NCBI RefSeq assembly: GCF_016591715.1
Contig: NZ_AP024109.1
Span: forward strand, 4,774,001-4,838,000
Length of the DNA stretch: 64,000 nt
From: Mesorhizobium sp. J8
GTDB lineage: Bacteria > Pseudomonadota > Alphaproteobacteria > Rhizobiales > Rhizobiaceae
Direction of reading: 5' to 3'
Shown piece by piece: positions 61,389-64,000 of this stretch. The stretch's first letter is position 1, and each line of letters begins with the position of its first letter. The notes under the pieces were generated by a model. The model ran no database searches. It was not told where the DNA came from and saw nothing but the letters and a program-made list of their open reading frames with translations. Position numbers and translations under genes: made by a program.

Positions 61389-62960
61389 GTGAGCAAGGTC
61401 AGGTCGGCAGGGCAGGCCGTCGCAGCGATACGCGACGGAGCGATGGTCGCGGTCAATTCGTCGTCCGGCCTGTTGTGTCCGGACGCGGTGCTTGAAGCCA
61501 TTGGCAAACGCTTCGCGACGGAGGGAGCGCCGCGCGACATCACCACAATCCATCCGATCGCCGCCGGCGACATGTTCGGCACCAAGGGTGTCGACCACGT
61601 CGCTTTGCCGGGCCTGCTCAGCCGCATCATCGGCGGCTCGTATCCGTCGGGGCCGACCAATGCCGAGCCGCCGCTGATCTGGCAGCGCATTCTGGCCGGC
61701 GACGTGGCGGCCTGGAACTTCCCTTCGGGAATCGTCTTCGACATGTTGCGCGAGGGCGCGGCGCACCGTCCAGGCGTGCTGACCAAGGTCGGCATGGATA
61801 CCTTTGTCGATCCGGCGCTCGAGGGCGGCGCCATGAACGCCGTCGCGCGGAAATCGCCGATCGTGCAGCGCGTGGAATTCAACGGCGAGACGTGGCTGCA
61901 CTTCCCAGCCCTCCGGCCGGATGTGGCGATCATCCGCGCGACCACAGCGGACGAGAAAGGAAACCTCACTTTCGAGCAGGAGGGGGCGACCCTCGGCGCG
62001 ATGGAGATGGCACTTGCGGCGCGCAATTGCGGCGGCATCGTCATTGCCCAGGTCAAGCGCGTCGCGGCTGCGGGCACGCTGCGGCCGCATGAGGTGCAGG
62101 TCCCCGGAATTCTGGTGGACTTCATCGTCGAGGCTCCGGATCAGCTGCAGACAACGGGCACTGCATATGATCCGGCCATATCGGGCGAGCTGTTCCGGCC
62201 GCTGCACACATTCCGCACGCCGGAATACAATGTCTCCAAGGTCATCGCGCGCCGCGTCGCGCAGGAGCTTCGAGCGGGCTGGGCAGTCAATATCGGCTTC
62301 GGCATCTCGGCCAACGTGCCTCGCATCCTGATCGAGGAAGGACTGCACGGCGCCGTCACCTGGGTGATCGAACAGGGTCCGGTGGGCGGCGTGCCATTGC
62401 TCGACTTCAAATTCGGCTGCGCCTCGAACGCGGAAGCGTTCGTCGCCTCTCCGCACCTTTTCACCTACTTCCAGGCCGGAGGCTTCGACTGCTCCTTGCT
62501 GTCGTTCCTCGAAATAGGCTCCGACGGATCCGTCAACGTCTCGCGCCTCTCCTCGACGCCACATCGCACCGCCGGCGCCGGCGGCTTCGTGGACATCACC
62601 ACGCGGGCACGCAAGATCGTGTTCTCCGGTAACTTCAACGCGGGCGCGAAGATGCGGCTGGAGAACGGAAAGTTGATCATCGACAAGGAAGGCAAGGTCG
62701 CAAAGATCGTCCCGAAAGTGGACCAGGTCAGCTTTTCAGGACGGCGCGCCGTCAGCCAAGGCCAGGACGTCACTTATGTGACGGAAAGGTGCGTCATTCG
62801 CCTGACCTCCGATGGCCTGGTCGTCACCGAAATAGCCCCTGGGCTCGACCTCGAGCGGGACGTCCTGCGGCAGGCGGCGTCTCCTCTCGCGGTCTCGCCC
62901 GGGCTGAAGCTGATGGACACGGCGCTGTTCCTCGACCAGCCGATCGGACTGCGGCTGTGA
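61389..62960 (+). CDS. Acyl-CoA:carboxylate CoA-transferase (YdiF/propionate CoA-transferase type)
   Basis: A 523-aa fused class I CoA-transferase. The N-terminal alpha-like half has MVAVNSSSGLLCPDAVLEAI and the middle HFPALRPDVAIIRATTADE. The active Glu, which forms the CoA thioester, is expected to be E328 in VIEQGPVGGVPLLDFKFG. It activates a carboxylic acid with CoA from acetyl-CoA or a similar donor. It overlaps the hydratase start as GTGA, forming one operon. In a sugar-type island, this suggests that the carbon skeleton ends as a CoA ester. Confidence 0.9.
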   Translation: MSKVRSAGQAVAAIRDGAMVAVNSSSGLLCPDAVLEAIGKRFATEGAPRDITTIHPIAAGDMFGTKGVDHVALPGLLSRIIGGSYPSGPTNAEPPLIWQRILAGDVAAWNFPSGIVFDMLREGAAHRPGVLTKVGMDTFVDPALEGGAMNAVARKSPIVQRVEFNGETWLHFPALRPDVAIIRATTADEKGNLTFEQEGATLGAMEMALAARNCGGIVIAQVKRVAAAGTLRPHEVQVPGILVDFIVEAPDQLQTTGTAYDPAISGELFRPLHTFRTPEYNVSKVIARRVAQELRAGWAVNIGFGISANVPRILIEEGLHGAVTWVIEQGPVGGVPLLDFKFGCASNAEAFVASPHLFTYFQAGGFDCSLLSFLEIGSDGSVNVSRLSSTPHRTAGAGGFVDITTRARKIVFSGNFNAGAKMRLENGKLIIDKEGKVAKIVPKVDQVSFSGRRAVSQGQDVTYVTERCVIRLTSDGLVVTEIAPGLDLERDVLRQAASPLAVSPGLKLMDTALFLDQPIGLRL

Positions 62961-63727
62961 GCGATCCGCGCCTCGACCTCAGCTTCGACGGAGCGGTCGC
63001 GCGAATGACCATCCGCCGGCCTGAGAAGCTCAACGCGCTCGATGCCGCGATGGTCGATGCGCTCGTGCCGTTGTGCAGGACGGTGGAGCGTTCCGCGGCG
63101 AAGGTTCTGATCCTGACCGGCGAGGGCGAGAAGTCGTTCTGCGCGGGCGGCGACGTCGCTGCCTGGAGCGCGCTCGGCGCTGAGCAGTTCGCGCGCCACT
63201 GGATCCGCGACGGCCATGCCGGCTTCGACGCTCTTGCCAGGCTCTCGCAACCGGTCATTGCCGTCCTCAACGGCCATTGCCTTGGCGGGGGTCTGGAGCT
63301 TGCGGCCTGCGCCGACTATCGGATCGCCGAGAGCCACGCCCGCATCGGCCTGCCTGAAACCAGCCTCGGGATCATACCAGGCTGGTCGGGCACCCAGCGC
63401 ACGGCTCGCCGTTTCGGCCCCCAATTGGTCCGGCGCATGTCGCTCTTCGGCGAGGTCTATTCCGCCGACGAGGCCTTGAGATTATCGCTTGTCGACAAGG
63501 TGGTCGACAAGGGGAGCGGCCTCGCGTCGGCCGAGGAACTTGCCGCTATCGTTGCAGGCAGGTCCGCTACCGCCACCGAACTCGCCAAGATGCTCATCAA
63601 CGCCGCTGAAGGCGAGGAACGGGAGCGTGTCCTGGATGCATTTGCCGGACGTATCGCCGCCGGCAGCGACGACCTTCGGGCGGGCCTCGCTGCCTTCCGG
63701 GAAAAGAGCCACCGGCCGGGAGACTGA
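62957..63727 (+). CDS. Enoyl-CoA hydratase/isomerase family protein
   Basis: A 256-aa crotonase. The oxyanion-hole regions are KSFCAGGDVAAW and NGHCLGGGLELAACADYRIA, and the catalytic region is GLPETSLGIIPGWSGTQR, with Glu in LPETSLG. The start is GTG 62957, overlapping the CoA-transferase stop as GTGA; no ATG is available. The frame is open far upstream but inside the previous gene. It would hydrate, isomerise or cleave the CoA ester made by the preceding enzyme. Confidence 0.88.
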   Translation: MSDPRLDLSFDGAVARMTIRRPEKLNALDAAMVDALVPLCRTVERSAAKVLILTGEGEKSFCAGGDVAAWSALGAEQFARHWIRDGHAGFDALARLSQPVIAVLNGHCLGGGLELAACADYRIAESHARIGLPETSLGIIPGWSGTQRTARRFGPQLVRRMSLFGEVYSADEALRLSLVDKVVDKGSGLASAEELAAIVAGRSATATELAKMLINAAEGEERERVLDAFAGRIAAGSDDLRAGLAAFREKSHRPGD

Positions 63728-63848
63728 TCTCGGGCCCAATCTAGGCGACAGAAGTCTGTTTCGCAGGGCGGCGGCTGACCGCTCAACAGTCCCGAACCTG
63801 GGATACCCCCACGACTGCGAGCGCTGCCCGGCTGTCCAGCCTCTGTCT

Positions 63849-64000
63849 TCAACAAACGGCGCGGAAGCGCTCCACGCAGGCGTCCAGGACGTCCCCGGGG
63901 TCACGCTTCCACCAGTTCTGCGCCGAGAACACCTCCACCTCGCACGGTCCGTCATAGCCGGCCGCTTCCACCGCCGCGCGGATTGCTTTCAGGTCGGCCA
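63849..64000 (-). CDS. Sugar phosphate isomerase/epimerase family protein, 3' end only
   Basis: Fifty C-terminal residues of a TIM-barrel isomerase/epimerase (AP endonuclease 2 family) run off the right edge on the minus strand. Typical is AGYDGPCEVEVFSAQNWW, with the metal-binding Glu in EVEVFS, followed by RDPGDVLDACVERFRAVC and the stop at 63849-63851. It converges on the hydratase gene. Xylose-isomerase-like or tagatose-epimerase-like members occur in sugar catabolic islands like this one. Confidence 0.8.
   Translation of the reverse strand, partial: ADLKAIRAAVEAAGYDGPCEVEVFSAQNWWKRDPGDVLDACVERFRAVC

Noticed and set aside
1..64000. CRISPR array, tRNA or integrase marking a genomic island
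   Set aside because: No regularly spaced repeats, no clover-leaf-like sequence and no recombinase motifs were found on reading both strands.

Overview
The window is high-GC DNA of a Mesorhizobium-like alphaproteobacterium (Rhizobiales). Supporting signs are RIME-type palindromic repeats, six copies of a second ~100 bp rhizobial palindrome, many FCD-type GntR regulators and solute-binding-protein transporters, a LigC-type ligase and an EcfG-like sigma factor. No rRNA, tRNA, CRISPR array, integrase or intact insertion sequence was seen. It reads as a row of catabolic islands, each with its own regulator.

Layout. (1) 1-6240: the 3' end of an FAD-linked oxidase, then a GntR-controlled set made of a fused E1 2-oxoacid dehydrogenase, an SDR, an (R)-amine-transaminase-like enzyme, a VOC protein and the regulator; paired 12-bp operators lie before two transcription units. 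(2) 6323-11910: aldehyde dehydrogenase and class-III aminotransferase, divergent from a two-subunit transketolase and followed by GntR. (3) 12017-24425: class-III aminotransferase divergent from otnK-otnC, a second GntR paralogue, a complete Dpp/Opp-type ABC transporter, an SMP-30-type lactonase and a dimethylformamidase-like enzyme. One candidate operator, ATATCWTRTAD, occurs in four promoters of (2) and (3), so they look like one regulon.

(4) 24610-30570: DUF2267 protein, ackA, a phosphoketolase gene broken by one frameshift, then about 1.9 kb of mostly decayed sequence with a pcm fragment and a small secreted protein. (5) 30571-42110: membrane PQQ glucose dehydrogenase, a periplasmic PaoABC-type molybdoenzyme, PPC-domain protein, LigC, metallophosphoesterase, nucleotidyltransferase, an EcfG-like sigma factor and two very short genes (a 53-aa membrane protein and a 52-aa NepR-like protein). 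(6) 42610-49550: arabinoside island with a CUT1 transporter, GH51 arabinofuranosidase and an ArsR-type regulator. (7) 50592-64000: TetR regulator, CUT2-type sugar ABC transporter, alcohol dehydrogenase, aldehyde dehydrogenase, GMC oxidoreductase, aldo/keto reductase, CoA-transferase, enoyl-CoA hydratase and the end of a TIM-barrel epimerase. A shared 13-bp site links the TetR/ABC promoter to the reductase/CoA-transferase promoter.

How the parts fit: most islands pair uptake with oxidation or transamination and a carbon-shortening step (otnK-otnC to a triose phosphate; CoA-transferase/hydratase to acyl-CoA). Substrates of islands 1, 2, 3 and 7 cannot be read from sequence alone. All functions are judged by eye from motifs and family resemblance; no database search was run.
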